From Balaenoptera acutorostrata (lineage: Eukaryota > Chordata > Mammalia > Artiodactyla > Balaenopteridae), in NCBI RefSeq assembly GCF_949987535.1, contig NC_080073.1:90807344-90871343 (forward strand): 64,000 nt of DNA, in the 5' to 3' direction. Below the pieces are notes generated by a model that made no database searches, was not told the DNA's origin, and was given only the letters and a program-made list of their open reading frames with translations. The translations under genes were made by a program, and so were the position numbers. This document shows positions 21,452 to 33,310 of the stretch, piece by piece; positions within the stretch are counted from its first letter, which is position 1; every line of letters begins with the position of its first letter.

Positions 21452-24400
21452 ATAAGCTATTTTGAGCAAACATAATTAGGAGGGAATTGTTTTATTAAAA
21501 GTTTCATCATAAGATTATTTTAAATACAGAATCTTATTGTTAGAGAATTAAAAAAATATATATGACTAACTTTACAGAACATTATTTTATTCAATAATTT
21601 TCATGATGGGAGCATTTAAATAATGTTTAGTTTATCAGTACTCTCAATAAGTGTTCCTAGTCCTATCGAATCCATAGTATTTAGAAAGAGGAATTGGGTT
21701 TCTATCTGTTAGATTTCAGATGTCAAGAAAAACAGTCATTAGCCAAGAGTAGGCCACTTTAGAATAATGATAGCATTCCTATAAAAATGTGTTCACTCCT
21801 GAGAAGAAGCTAAAGAAAACTAAGCAGGAAGCCACTCTCAGGAAGACAGTCACACTTAGTGAGTCTGCTCCAGTCATTATGGTCTAGCCCGCCTAAAAAT
21901 CTCATCTGGAATACCCCAACTAGAGAGGGCTACAAAATCATCAGGAACATGAAGAGAGACAAAAAGAGGGGGCGGGGCAGAAACAGTGCACCTCTAAGGA
22001 CCAGGAGAATATCTAGAGGTACAGAGAACGACAAGCAGTACAGGACGGCATATGCTGAGATACTCAGAAGCAAATGAAACAAACTCAGACCAAGTAAAAA
22101 CAGTGAAAAAGAGCCCAAGGTGTCCCCCATTACAGAACCCAGCTGTCATAAACTGTCACAAAGTGAAATATACCCAAAAGTAGCTGGGTTATCCTTCTCT
22201 GCCCAGAAGTGAATGAGTAAAAGTCTGTTGATTAACAAGACTGTACCCTGAAGAGTAACTACATTTTTCATGGACTTCTCTACAGACTCAGAAACTTAAT
22301 TTCATCAATTCATCAGACCTTGACTGAGTCATTCATATAATCCAATCTTAAACATTGATTTATTAGTTTTGAAGCCATTTAACTGTAAAATGAATAAACC
22401 ACAAAAACATCACAGCCATCACATATCTTCTTACCTTCTATGCAGCATTAAAACCATTAAGTGCTTTAACTATGTATTTTTAATTATTTTATAATGGGAG
22501 GAGTTAATTCACACTGATTGTGGAAAAAGGATCTTGGACACTCACTGTAATAAATTCTATAGAATATAAAATTAAAATAACTAAATCCCATTACTGAGAG
22601 ATAACTACTTAGATATTTTATTTCAATCAGTCTTTCTTCTATACACACATAGGGACACCATTTTCCCCTAAATAACTGGGATAAGATTGTGGTCCCTTAC
22701 TAGAAAAGCAGACTTATCATCTGATTATAAAACTGAAGATCTGGTACAAAAGAAATATAAAATTAGAGTTATTTCTAGGAAGACTTTCCTAACATATATT
22801 TGCTTTTACTAAATTGTAGATATATGTTACTTGAGGCACCTGACTGCTCCCAGATTCCTAAGGTCAAAGAGGCCACGACATATGGCTTCACGCTCAGTCT
22901 GGTGTGGGGCAAGGTGGACGGCCTCCCCTTTAAGAGGGATGGCATGCTAATCAATTCTTCATCTGAGCCTGCCTTGTCCCATCCCCACTCATGGGCTCTT
23001 CATTTCAACTAAAGGGTAGAAAAGACAGCTGCTTTTCTTGTGGTGCTCATTTAACTTAGCTCCTTTCTAAAAAAATCTCCAGTTAAATCATCTTAATTAA
23101 AGGGTATAGACTGGGGTCTTCTTGGAAAGCAAGGCTCATCCCAACAGTATAAAATAACCTAAATTGTCCCTCCACCCTTATCTCAAGGTTTACGGCATTA
23201 GGAGATTACAAGTATAATCCCAGCCTTCATCCTCATCTACCCTTTATATCTAGGTGGGTTTTGGTCTAAGAAGGTGGTCTTTTCCATAAAGAGAATCATG
23301 TCTCCAGCAGAAAACTGGTTGCTTGTTGAACACTTTAATTGTCTAGGACCATTTTGAATCTATATTAGTAGTGTAGGAATCCTGAAACAATCAAACTTAA
23401 TAGTTAGTTTCCAAATTATTAAGTACATTTAGACAAGACTGCCACACTTCTCAACACACTACCTGGCAGATCCTAACACATATTCATCCATCATTTAAAT
23501 ATAAGTTTCAAACAGAAATTTTTTAAAAAATTCACTTTTACCAACAGAAGTTCCAAGTCTAAAGGCCTTTTTAATTTTCCTTTGGAGATAGTAGATCTGA
23601 GTAAAAAATGATTTCTGAGACCATCCTCTGAACTCAAGACCATTTTAACCTGATTGAGTTCTACGTACTACAGAGTTCCAAGGCCACGGCTCTCTTTGGA
23701 AGATACATTTATTCTGAGACAGATAGGGAGAGGAGAGGGATGGAGTTTTCATCCTGGTGATCCCTGCCGCACCTAGCAGTCTCAGTCTGCAAAAATGGGG
23801 CACAGAAACCTAACCTACGTTGAAATGTTAACTGAAAAATGAAAGCACCACATTAATTTGATGAGTTCATAAATCAAACCCAACTATATATACTTATTTC
23901 TAAACCACAAAACCCAATCCCTGGCTTTCATTACTGATTTAAAATATTCTTTACTCTTTATTTCCACTCTTAGAGGAGTGGAAAACACTCATCTAAGCAA
24001 TTGTGAAAATATGCATTTTACATCAACCAGACATAATGTAAGTGTCTTACTTACTAATTTGTTTTTACCAAGACTTCGCTATCGATTCTGCTGAATCCCA
24101 TTTTTAAATTTCATAAAGTGATTTCAAAAGAAAAAATGCCATTTCCAAATCCCAAATCCCAATCTCTTAATTTTTATCTGGCAGTGTTTCCTATTTTTAT
24201 CTGGCAGTGTTCCCTTTCAGCCAATGCCCAGAATGCTAAGTTTTCTTTGACATACTTAGCTCAATGATGTTGGAGACCCTGCTGTGAGTGGCAGCATGTC
24301 AGGATCTGCAGTGGAGCGAAGGAAATTAGACTTTTAGCTTCCTCAAAAGGGGTAAAGAAAGCTGAGGAACACAATTTTAAGGAGTGACTATCAAAACACG

Positions 24401-24690
24401 CATATTTCCACTGGGTAATCATGCACCTGAGTGTGGTTTGGACACACAGGTGCTTGCACTAGGGTCGATTATTATGGGAAGCCATTCCCATTCTTTCCAG
24501 GAATGATTATAAATAGTGGCAGTTAAACAAAGCTAAAGAGACAGAGACTTATCTGACCTCTCACAACAGCCAATGTTAGATGTCATTTGCAAATTCTGAA
24601 ATCTCCTAATGGAAATTATCCACACAATGATGATAAATACCTACTGAACAAACGCATCTCTGTTTACCTATCTATGTATCTATCAGCTTA
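21452..24690. other. Long unassigned stretch
   Basis: No gene identified in about 3.2 kb. A frame of 72 codons at 21859-22077 is rich in Arg/Lys but has no recognisable domain and no good acceptor. A GC box-like 'gggggcggggc' sits at 21968-21978 in an otherwise ordinary context. A donor-like AAG|GTAAGA on the minus strand ends at 22435 and is probably chance. A local tandem duplication lies at 24171-24213. Confidence 0.45.
24171..24213. repeat. 23-bp tandem microduplication
   Basis: The motif 'tttttatctggcagtgtt' occurs at 24171 and again at 24194, with a period of 23 bp. Confidence 0.85.
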
Positions 24691-24699
24691 CACACACAA

Positions 24700-25310
24700 T
24701 TCTTCTGATAGAAATTTTAGATTCTGAATTCTAAAAATGAATAGTAAGGATGTAGAGAAATGGAAATAACTTATACACTTCTGGAAGGACTGTATGAGAG
24801 CACTGAGGTAATATCCAGTAAAACTGAAAATAAACATATCCATTAACCCAAGATTTCACTTAGAGGTAATATCTACCACACATGTATGCAAGGAAATAAG
24901 CATAAGGATGTTCATTGCGATTTCACTGTAACTGAACATAATCCAAATGTCTATCACCAGATAAATGAATAAATTATAAATTCATAAAATGAAATACTAT
25001 AGCGCTATTAAAATGAGTGAAACAGATATATGGACCAACATGGATAGCTCTATAAAACAAAATGTTGAGTGAAAAGAGAAAAGTTGAAAAATATTTGAGA
25101 GTATGAAACCATTTTTTAATATTATAAACATACAAAACACACACACGCACACACACACACACACACACACAATAAACACCAAATTCATGACAGCAGTTAC
25201 TTCTGGTAGAGAAGCAGAAGAATAAAACCTGGTAGGAAATGACAGGGTATTTCAACTTTATCTGTAATATTTTATTTCTTAAAAAAACCCTAAAGAGCAT
25301 GTGACAATAC
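24700..25310 (+). mobile_element. Old L1 ORF2 C-terminal/3' fragment
   Basis: 'atgttcattgcgatttcactg', 'taatccaaatgtctatcacc' and 'aaatgaatactata'-like sequence at about 24910-25010, then 'ggaccaacatggatagctct', are the L1 ORF2 3' landmarks also seen at 30990-31130 and 34150-34300. All frames are broken. A (CA)n tract, probably grown within the element, follows at 25134-25171. Confidence 0.75.
25134..25171 (+). repeat. (CA)n microsatellite
   Basis: About 18 CA units with one interrupting CG. This is likely length-polymorphic. Confidence 0.9.
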
Positions 25311-26243
25311 TAACACTTGTTCATTCTCTGTGAAAGATTCACCAGTTTTTGATATATTAATTATGTATTTTATGTGTTATTTTTATTTGTCAAAACTCAA
25401 GTTAGAAAGTACATAACTTAGCGAAAAATAAGTTACCTCTATAAATGAGTGGTTCACCTCTATAAATGTGGAGTCAGTTATTATACCTGTAACACTCAAA
25501 CATGAAATAAAAGACCTTCTTCCAACTTCCCCAAATGCAGAATCTCTGATTTAGAAGAGCAGCCTTTACAAAGAAGATTATCATTCAAAATTCTTTTAAA
25601 AACTGCTTAAATTTAAGACTTTTTAAAAACTTAAGGTGTTAATGTGCTTTCCTCTGATACCACTGGAAGAATTATTTACTATATGATCAAAAGCACAGCA
25701 AAGAGAGTGCAGAATGCAAGATCAGAGGTTAATTCTCCCAAGTTCTAACACTGGTAAATTTATCACTGTTGATTTATGAAGACCATCTGCGTGGTATGGT
25801 AAGAATACAAGAATTTTTCTTGAATGTGTATATTAATTTACTAAATAATACTTGACTAAAAATACACTTAAGCTGAATTTTTAAAGAATCAAATAGTTGA
25901 GGTCAGTAATATGCTGAACCGGAAACTAGTGTATTAGACTGACTCCAAAATGACATTTTAGATACTAAGAATGCAGCCAATAAGCAAATGAACCACCAGT
26001 ATCCTTGGCAATAATTCCATTTTCACCTTGATTAAAATGGGCTCAGTACACAATTACATATCAAATAGTTGCAACGTGTTTCTTTTCTATGTACTTAATT
26101 TCATTTATAATCACATCACTTGACTGCTTTAGCAAGGTGTGTTTTGTTAGCATGAAATAATGTTAATTTCTAATCTAGTAAGAAATGTTCAAAGTTATAC
26201 ACGCAATCTTTTTGCTCATATAATACTATTCTACTCCTACTAC
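25311..26243. other. Unassigned AT-rich sequence
   Basis: No gene recognised. A 13-bp motif, acctctataaatg, is repeated at 25435-25447 and 25456-25468. Confidence 0.5.
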
Positions 26244-26601
26244 TCATCATCATCACCATCATCACCACCACCACCACCACTATCACCACCACCACCATCA
26301 TCACCATCACCATCACCACCACCATCACCATCATCGCCATCACCACCATCATCACCACCACCACCATCATCGCCATCACCACCATCATCGCCATCACCAC
26401 CACCACCATCACCACCACCATCATCGCCATCACCACCATCATCGCCATCACCACCACCACCACCATCATCACCACCACCACCACCACCATCACCACCACC
26501 ACCACCACCGTCATCACCATCACCATCATCACCACCACCACCACTGTCATCACCATCACCACCACCACCACCATCATCATCAACATCATCGTCATCATCA
26601 T
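26244..26601. repeat. Composite CAT/CAC triplet array
   Basis: About 119 trinucleotides mixing CAT (TCA) and CAC (CCA), with an embedded 18-bp higher-order unit of the form 'accatcatcgccatcacc' that recurs at least four times between about 26325 and 26460. G occurs on the plus strand only at scattered interruptions. Because the array lacks stop codons in several frames it creates Ser/Pro (plus) and Met/Val (minus) open frames of nearly 200 codons, which should not be read as genes. It ends directly at a minus-strand MIR. Confidence 0.95.
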
Positions 26602-26840
26602 TTGAGCACTTATTTCAAGCCCAATCCCTTGCCAAGCCCTCTGCATACATGTCTTCATTTCATTCCCACCACAACTCAGTGAAGTTAGTTCTGTCACTCT
26701 CCTCACTTTACAGACAGGCAACTGAGGATAAAGGTGTTAAATAAGTCATTCAAAGTCATGTAGACTCAGCAAATAGGAGAACAGTGATTCATCTGACTGC
26801 GGAAGTCAATTACTTAACCATTATACATTCTACACGCTAC
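26602..26840 (-). repeat. MIR SINE, minus strand
   Basis: The plus strand reads 'ttgagcacttatttcaagcc', 'catacatgtcttcatttcat', 'cctcactttacagacaggcaactgagg' and 'cttaaccattatacattcta'. This is a nearly full-length inverted MIR whose 3' end abuts the triplet array. Confidence 0.85.
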
Positions 26841-27815
26841 CAGAAAGAAAACCTTAAAAAGAATATACATAAGTGCAACTCTGTACACAAATAAAAATTA
26901 TGCAATGAGACAAACACACTTTAAAAAATTTACATTATCTTCCCCTGAGTCAGGCCCTCCCCACTCAAACAATTCAGCCTTCACATATCCTGTAATATCC
27001 CTTACTCTTTACTCTAATTATAAAGAAACAGTTGCTACAGGCATGAGACCTAAACTGAATATGCCAAGAATGTTTAGTTAGACGGCAGGGAGGCAGGTGC
27101 ACCGAACTCTACTGTCCTTTTGCTCTGAGGCAAGGAAAAGGCCAGCAAATGCCTCGTGGAAGTAGGCTCTAAACTGCATTCGGTGCAGGTAGTGGAATGA
27201 ATCATGATTATCTGATTCCAGTCAAAATCTCAAAGAATTTAGTACCGTATTCAGATGTCCTAATGTGCTTCTTTTGTGATGCCAAGTCAAAAATATCAGC
27301 TATTAAAAATGAGGCTGCACAGAGAACTGCCTGTTTGGGATCATTCCAGACCCACCACCTACAGAGTAACGCTATTCTGCTTTCCACAGCTGTTCCCCCT
27401 CACCCGAGGTGAGGCAGGTGCAGGACAAAAGAAGCAAACGGCTCTGCACCTGCTCCCTCAAATCCGACTCAGGTAAAGAAGGGAGACTGACCTTTGTAAG
27501 CCCGTCACCAGGAGCAGATGTTTAGTGGAGACCAGGAGGTTCTCATCTGCTTGACTTTGCCTCAGTTGAATTCATTTAATTTAATCAATCTGATCAGACT
27601 CTACTGACAGATGCTTAGGGCAACTGCTTCCTGAAGGTTTGGTTTATCTAGAAAGATCCTGTCAGAAAATACTGGAACAAGATCTTAGCAGTTCAAGGTA
27701 GAAGTGGATAGTTAGTATGAGGTAAATGAAAACTCCTTATAAAGAATTAATTTTAAGGTAAGAACTGCTTCATTAATTCTGGAGGTCTGTGCAGACAAAG
27801 AAGGATTATAAGCAC
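26841..27815. other. Unassigned sequence
   Basis: No gene proven. A 71-codon plus frame at 27197-27412 ends beside a donor-like CCCGAG|GTGAGG (GT at about 27410), but it has no recognisable protein and no clear upstream acceptor. Confidence 0.45.
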
Positions 27816-28345
27816 ATATTTCATTTTAACTTTTTATTATAAAAAGTTTCAAATACATATACAAGTAGACAGTATAATAAAACCCTCATGTACTTATCAA
27901 TCAGCTTCAATAAATACAACCCATACAGACCCATGGCCACCCATCCACACACGCCCCACTCCAACCCCTCCCAGGGATTTTTGAGGCAAATTGCAGATAT
28001 GTCACTTCACCAATAAATATTTCATTATTACCACACCTAAAAAGTTTTTAAATATTTTTCTAAATCATCAGTATTCAATTTTATAACTGTCAAACGAAAA
28101 CTCTTTGTATGAATAATAATCCACATGCACTCCACACACTGCAATTTTCTTTTAAAATCCTTTAATCTGTATGGTTCCCCTTCCATCTCTCTTCCTATCA
28201 CTCCCCCTTATTTGTTGAAGAAACTGTGTCTTTGATCCTGTAAAGTTCCTCAGGCTGGATTTTACTGACTGCCTCCCTGAAATGCAGTTTCCTGTGTCCC
28301 CACGTCTTCTGCATTGCCTTAATCAAATCTGAGTTCAACTTTTGG
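27816..28345. repeat. Ancient interspersed repeat (LINE-like)
   Basis: 'tattataaaaagtttcaaatacatat', 'gaggcaaattgcagatatgtcac' and 'ttcctcaggctggattttac' match a dispersed mammalian family. A related piece lies at 33060-33300 ('aaagtaagatgcagacatca'). The family name was not settled. Confidence 0.5.
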
Positions 28346-28944
28346 GTAAGGTTTCCTCAGGGTTGTGGTGTGGAAACATTTATTTGAACAGAGATACACA
28401 ATAAGCAAAAATCACAAAATGCTAAAGAAGAGGAGAGACACAAAACCAGAGCAACTCAAAGGAAGCTACAGCAACTGAAAGAGTTGAGAAAAAGAGTTTG
28501 GAGATTAGACTAAATTTAAAAAAGAAAAATAGACAACCATCAAAAAAAGCAGCTGAGCCCCATATGCATATAAGAAATGAGCAGGATGGGCAGCAAAGGG
28601 TGAAACGTCATGCGAGTGGAGGATGAGTGATACACCACTTGGCCTCACCTCCCGTGATCTGACCAACACAGGAAGTGTGAGGAACTCGAGGTAGGGACAG
28701 GCTGAGGCACGCTCAAGGTTCTGCTGTTAATAAGTGATCATGTCACACTTCAAGCCAAAGCCTTCCAACCCCTATGCGGTTCAAGGTCACAAGCACTAGT
28801 GACTCAGTAAGGAAATAAGAGAGGAAGGACAGAGGCACTGGACTACCATTATACCTCAACACACTACTGGAGAAAAATTCCTTCCAACCTTCAAAAAGAA
28901 GAAAATATTTTTTCAACAACCCATTTTGCGGCCGAAGTGCTGGG
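28346..28944. other. Unassigned sequence
   Basis: No gene or clear repeat recognised. Confidence 0.5.
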
Positions 28945-29200
28945 TAAGGCATGGGCTCTGCAGCCAGAATCTCTAGGTTTAAAGCCTGACCCTGTCACCT
29001 TTTATCTTTGTGACCAAGGGCAAATTATTTGTCCTCTCTGGACCTATTTTCTCATGTGTAATATGAGATAATAATAGCACCTTCTACTTTTCTGAGGATT
29101 AAACAAGGTAATACAAACGAAGCATTCACAAGAGTGACTGGAATACAGTAACTGGGTAACATTCAGTAATATTATCTTATCATTTTTATTATTGTTCTAT
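28945..29200 (+). repeat. MIR SINE (near full length)
   Basis: 'gcatgggctctgcagccagaatctctaggttt', 'gaccaagggcaaattatttg', 'cctattttctcatgtgtaatatgag' and 'tctgaggattaaacaaggtaat' follow the full MIR order. Confidence 0.88.
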
Positions 29201-29281
29201 TGAATAATTAAGCTATTACTGGTCACCACTAAGAATTACAAGAGTACTTCAGGTCTGATGCCTTTACCTACAATCTGAAAG

Positions 29282-29456
29282 CAGTGTTTCCCAAACAATT
29301 TGACATGAATTGTCTGATGTACTTGTTAAAAAGACAAATATCATGATTCTCATCCAGACACACCGAAGCAAAATGTCCAGGAGAGGGGTGTAGGAAATAT
29401 ATTTTGAACCCACACTCCAGGTGATTCTTATTTTAAGCAATGCTAAAGAAACACTG
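29282..29456 (+). mobile_element. MER5A-type hAT-Charlie element with intact TIR ends
   Basis: The ends are perfect 9-bp inverted repeats: cagtgtttc at 29282-29290 and gaaacactg at 29448-29456. The internal 'gatgtacttgttaaaaagac' and 'ccaggtgattcttattttaag' identify the MER5 family. It is non-autonomous. No clear 8-bp target duplication remains. Confidence 0.82.
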
Positions 29457-29954
29457 GAAAGTTTAGGAGAGAAAAATTTGGCTGTCACCAGAAGGTTCTC
29501 TTCCATCAGACTGTTTGAAATTACAAGGGACACAGACAGAAAAACATGGTTTTATAAACACTCTGTCATCCCTGAAAATTTATCCAATTATCTACTGCAC
29601 ACTTTCTTCCACTTAAATCGCCAAAAGCACTTTTTTCTTCACAACTGCTTACAGTGTTCAAATCTGGATCCTGACAATTTTATCACTAGAAAGGAAGTTC
29701 TTGAGAAAGGAAAGCTTCCATATACGGCGTTTGTGCATCTTGCTTAGAGTCTACAAATTGATAATTAAGCAGTCAGAAACATCAAGATGTAGCTTAAAGC
29801 ACCTGCTTTTAAGATACATGGTGAGTGCGCTGTAAAACACCAGGCTCTCACTGCCCAAGGCAAGTGGTAACAGCCCCATAAGACACGCAGTTGTTTTGTT
29901 TTACGCCACTGAATTGTTAGAAGCTTAGAATTAGTTTTCTTTTTTAGCACTAAC
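29457..29954. other. Unassigned sequence
   Basis: No gene recognised. Two open frames (plus to 29747, minus 29765-29950) have no recognisable similarity. Confidence 0.45.
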
Positions 29955-30533
29955 TAGAGTTTTTCTATTTGATGCAAAATTTACATAAAAGGAAATGCAC
30001 AGATCTTAAGTGAGTTTTGACAAATATATACCACCTGTGGAACTCAAACTACTCTCAAGACACCATCAGCACTCCTCTGGAAAGCGATCCCCATGCACCT
30101 AATCAATCAGTCTCTACCACCTCCTCCCCAGCCACATTCCAGAGGCAATACACTGAACATTTTCCCACCATAGATTAGTTTTGCCTGTTCTAGAGGTTCA
30201 TGTAAATGGAAAACACACCCTGAGTATTTTGTGTGTAATGATTCTTTGACTTAGCACTTTTTGAGATAAATCCATTTTTGCTTCTATCAGTGGTTCCTTT
30301 TAATTGCAAAATGATATTCCCTTGTGTGAATAAACTATATTTTGTTTATCCATTTTTCTATTGATGGACACATGGAATGTTTCCAATTTTTTGGTTATGG
30401 TGAACAAAATGGCTATAAACATTCCGTACAAATCTTTTCTGACCATTTGTTTTCCTTTCTCTTCAGTAAATGAGTATAATACCTAGATCATGAGGTAAGT
30501 GTACATTTACTTTTTAAAGAAACTGTAAGACCT
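29955..30533 (-). mobile_element. Old L1, minus strand, 3'-proximal part
   Basis: Plus-strand landmarks 'gttttgacaaatatatacca', 'tgtgaataaactatattttgtttatccatt' and 'ggctataaacattccgtaca' are the inverted ORF2 3' end/3' UTR of an old L1. The same minus-strand L1 appears to continue at 31472 beyond a nested insertion. Confidence 0.75.
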
Positions 30534-30535
30534 TG

Positions 30536-30878
30536 GGCTTCCCTGGTGGCGCAGTGGTTAAGAATCCGCCTGCCAATGCAGGAGACACGGGTTTGAGCCC
30601 TGGTCCGGGAAGATCCCACATGCCGTGGAGCAACTAAGCCCCTGCACCACAACTACTGAGCCTGTGCTCTAGAGCCCATGAGCCACAACTACTGAGCCCA
30701 CGTGCCACAATTACTGAGGCTGTGCTCTGGAGCCTGCGAGCCACAACTACTGAAGCCCGTGCGCCTAGAGCCCGTGCTCAGCAACAAGAGAAGTCACCGC
30801 AATGAGAAGCCTGCGCACCGCAGCGAAGAGTAGTCCCCACTCGCCAAAATGAAGACCGAATGCAGCAATCAATCAATA
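30536..30878 (+). mobile_element. CHR-type SINE at a nested L1 junction
   Basis: It begins 'gggcttccctggtggcgcag' with an intact A box (tggcgcagtgg, 30547-30557). The B box is decayed (ggtttgagccc, 30590-30600, a CpG loss). It carries about four 'cacaactactgagcc' units and an 'aatcaatcaataaac' tail. Its tail runs straight into the plus-strand L1 fragment, and no convincing target duplication was found. Confidence 0.9.
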
Positions 30879-31470
30879 AACAGACTAAAAACAGAGTTAC
30901 CATATGACCCAGCAATTCCATTCCTGGGTATATATCCAAAAAAAAACCCCACTAATTCGAAAAGATACATGTGCTACCCCAATGTTCAAAGCAGCATTAT
31001 TTACAATAGCCAAGACATGGAAGCAACGTAAGTGTCCTTCAACAGATGAATGGATAAAGAAGATGTGTGTGTCTATACTACTCAGCCATAAAAAAGAATG
31101 AAATTTTGCCATTTGCAGCAACATGGATGGACACGGAGGGCACTATGTATGCTCAGCAAAAGAAGTCAGATGGAGAAAGACAAATACTGCATGATATCAC
31201 TTAGATGTGGAATCCAAAAAAATACAACAAACTGGTGAATATAACAAAAAAGAAGCAGACTCACAGATATAGAGAACAAACTAGTGGTTACCAGTGCAGA
31301 GATGGGGGAGAGGCAATACAGGGATGGGGAGTGGGAGGTACAAACTACTGGGTGTAAGACAGGCTCAAGGACATATTGCACAATGTGGGGAATATAGCCA
31401 ATATTTTGTAACCACTGTAAATGGAAAGCAGCCTTTAAAAATTATATAATTTTAAAAAAATTTTTTAAAA
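30879..31470 (+). mobile_element. 5'-truncated L1, ORF2 C-terminus and 3' UTR
   Basis: The frame around 30897-31030 reads [20 protein letters not shown], the conserved C-terminal segment of L1 ORF2, also present at about 40300 in the long L1. It is followed by 'agcaacatggatggacacgg' and a 3' UTR ('gatgtggaatccaaaaaaat') that differs from the younger L1. It ends in the palindromic AT-rich stretch around 31437-31470. Confidence 0.87.
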
Positions 31471-31471
31471 A

Positions 31472-33058
31472 CTAAAATTCAGTTGTTTGTCTTCATATTA
31501 CTGAGTTTTAAGAATTCTTTATCTTGGATATCAATCCTTTGTCAAATAAATGTATTATGAATATCTTCTCTCAGTCTTATATAACAATAAGAGTCTTATT
31601 GTTTTAACTCTCTGGCATTAGGCAAGGAGTCTAATTTCATTCTTCTGAATGTGGAAATCCAGTTGTCCCAGTACCATTTGGTGAAGATACTAATTTTTAC
31701 CCCATTGAATACACTTGGTACTCTTGCCAAAAATCAGTTGGCCATAGAGGTATGGGTTTATTTCTGTACTCCCAATTCTATTCCATTGATCCGAATGTCT
31801 GTCCCTGTGCAAGCTCCACACTGTTTTGATCACAGTAACTCTATAGTAAGTTTTGCAGTTGGGAAGTATGAGTATTCCAACTTTATTCTTTTTTAAAAAA
31901 TGCTTTTGCTACTCAGGGCCCCTTGGAATTCCACATGAATTTGAGTATCTGCAAAAATGGCTTTTGGAACACTGATAGGTATTGTGTTGAATCTGTAGAT
32001 TTCTTTGGATAATACTGACATCTTTGCAATATTAAGGTTTTCTATCCATGAACGTGAATGTTTTCCCATTTATTTTATCTTATTTCATTTTTTTCAGTAA
32101 TGTTTCACAGTTTGCACTGTACAATTTTTTCACTTCCTTGGTTAAATTTATTCCTAAGTGTTTATTCTTTTAGATGTTATTGTAAATGAACTGCTTTCTT
32201 AATTTCATTTTTGGATTGTTCATTGCTACTGCACAGAAAAACAACTGACTTTTTTGTGTGTTGATCTTGTAACCTGCAGCCTTGCTAAACTCATTTATTA
32301 GCTTTAGTTGCTTTCTTCTAGATTCACTGGTATATGCTGTGTATAGGATCCTATCATCTGTAAAGAAAGATTTACTTCTTCTATTCCAATTTTGTTGTGT
32401 TTTACTTCTTTTTCCTTTCTAATTGCTCTTGCTAGATCTTCCAGTACAATGTTAAGCAGCAGTAGTGGAAGCAAGTTCCTGATCTTAGGGGGAAAGCTTT
32501 CAGTCTTTCAGCATTTAGTATGATGTTAGTTGAGGGTTTTTCATAAATGCCCTTTATTGTGTTGAGGAAGTTCCCTTCTATTTTTAGAATTTTTTCTTTT
32601 AGTGTTTTTAATTAAAATGAGGTGTTGGGTTTTGTCAAATGCTTTTTCTGTGTCAAATGAGATTATGATATGTTTCTTTTCCCCTTCATTATCTAATATG
32701 GTGTATTTCATTGATCGATTTTCTATGTTTAACCACCCCCTTGCATTCCTGGGATGAATTCCACTTGGTGGTGGTGTCCAATCCTTCCAATATGCTGTGG
32801 GATTTGATCTACTAGTACTTTTGCTGAGGATTTCTGCATCTATATTCATTAGTGATACTGGTCTGTAATTTCTTTTCTCCTAATGTCTTTTTCTGGTTTT
32901 GGTGTCAGGGTAACAATGCTGGCTTCAGAGAATGAGTTAGGAAAAGTTCTCTCCTCTGCTATTTTTGAAAGAGTCTGAGAAGGATTAGTGTTATTTTTTC
33001 TTTAAATGTTTGGTAGAATTCTCCAGTGAAGCCATCTGGTCCTGGACTTTTCTTTATT
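31472..33058 (-). pseudogene. Old L1 ORF2 (reverse transcriptase part), minus strand
   Basis: This is the minus-strand continuation of the L1 that begins at 29955. Translation of 32541-32849 on the minus strand gives MNIDAEILSK, then HIIISFDTEKAFDKTQHLI. This is the reverse transcriptase region containing the first catalytic Asp (SFDTEKAFD), aligning with [12 protein letters not shown] at 38287-38325 in the long L1. Internal deletions and stops disable it. Further landmarks are 'ccattgatccgaatgtctgt' and 'attccatttggtgaag'-like sequence. Confidence 0.85.
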
Positions 33059-33059
33059 G

Positions 33060-33300
33060 GTTATAATTAAGTTTTCAGTAAAGTACTTAGAAAGATTTCC
33101 TCCCATCACGTTATAAAACTTCAAATATACAGAAAAAGTTGAAATAATTGTATAATGAACTCCATATAACCAGCATCTAAATTCTATGATAGAAACATTT
33201 TACCATACTTGCTTTCCCACATAACTATCCATCTTAATATTCTATGCATTTCAAAGTAAGATGCAGACATCAGTACACTTCATTCCAAATATTTCAGCAA
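33060..33300. repeat. Ancient interspersed repeat (LINE-like)
   Basis: 'aaacttcaaatatacagaaaaagttgaaataattgta' and 'aaagtaagatgcagacatca' resemble the block at 27816-28345. The family is not settled. Confidence 0.45.
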
Positions 33301-33310
33301 GCACATATGG

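Noticed and set aside
21859..22077. Basic 72-codon frame beside a GC box-like motif
   Set aside because: It opens without an ATG start, there is no good acceptor and no known domain.
22428..22436. Strong minus-strand donor AAG|GTAAGA
   Set aside because: No open exon or acceptor accompanies it. Matches to AG|GTAAG are expected about eight times by chance on both strands of 64 kb.
26160..26744. Two open frames of nearly 200 codons (Ser/Pro-rich plus, Met/Val-rich minus)
   Set aside because: They are products of the CAT/CAC triplet array, which lacks stop codons. Peptide composition follows the repeat, and the flanks are MIR.
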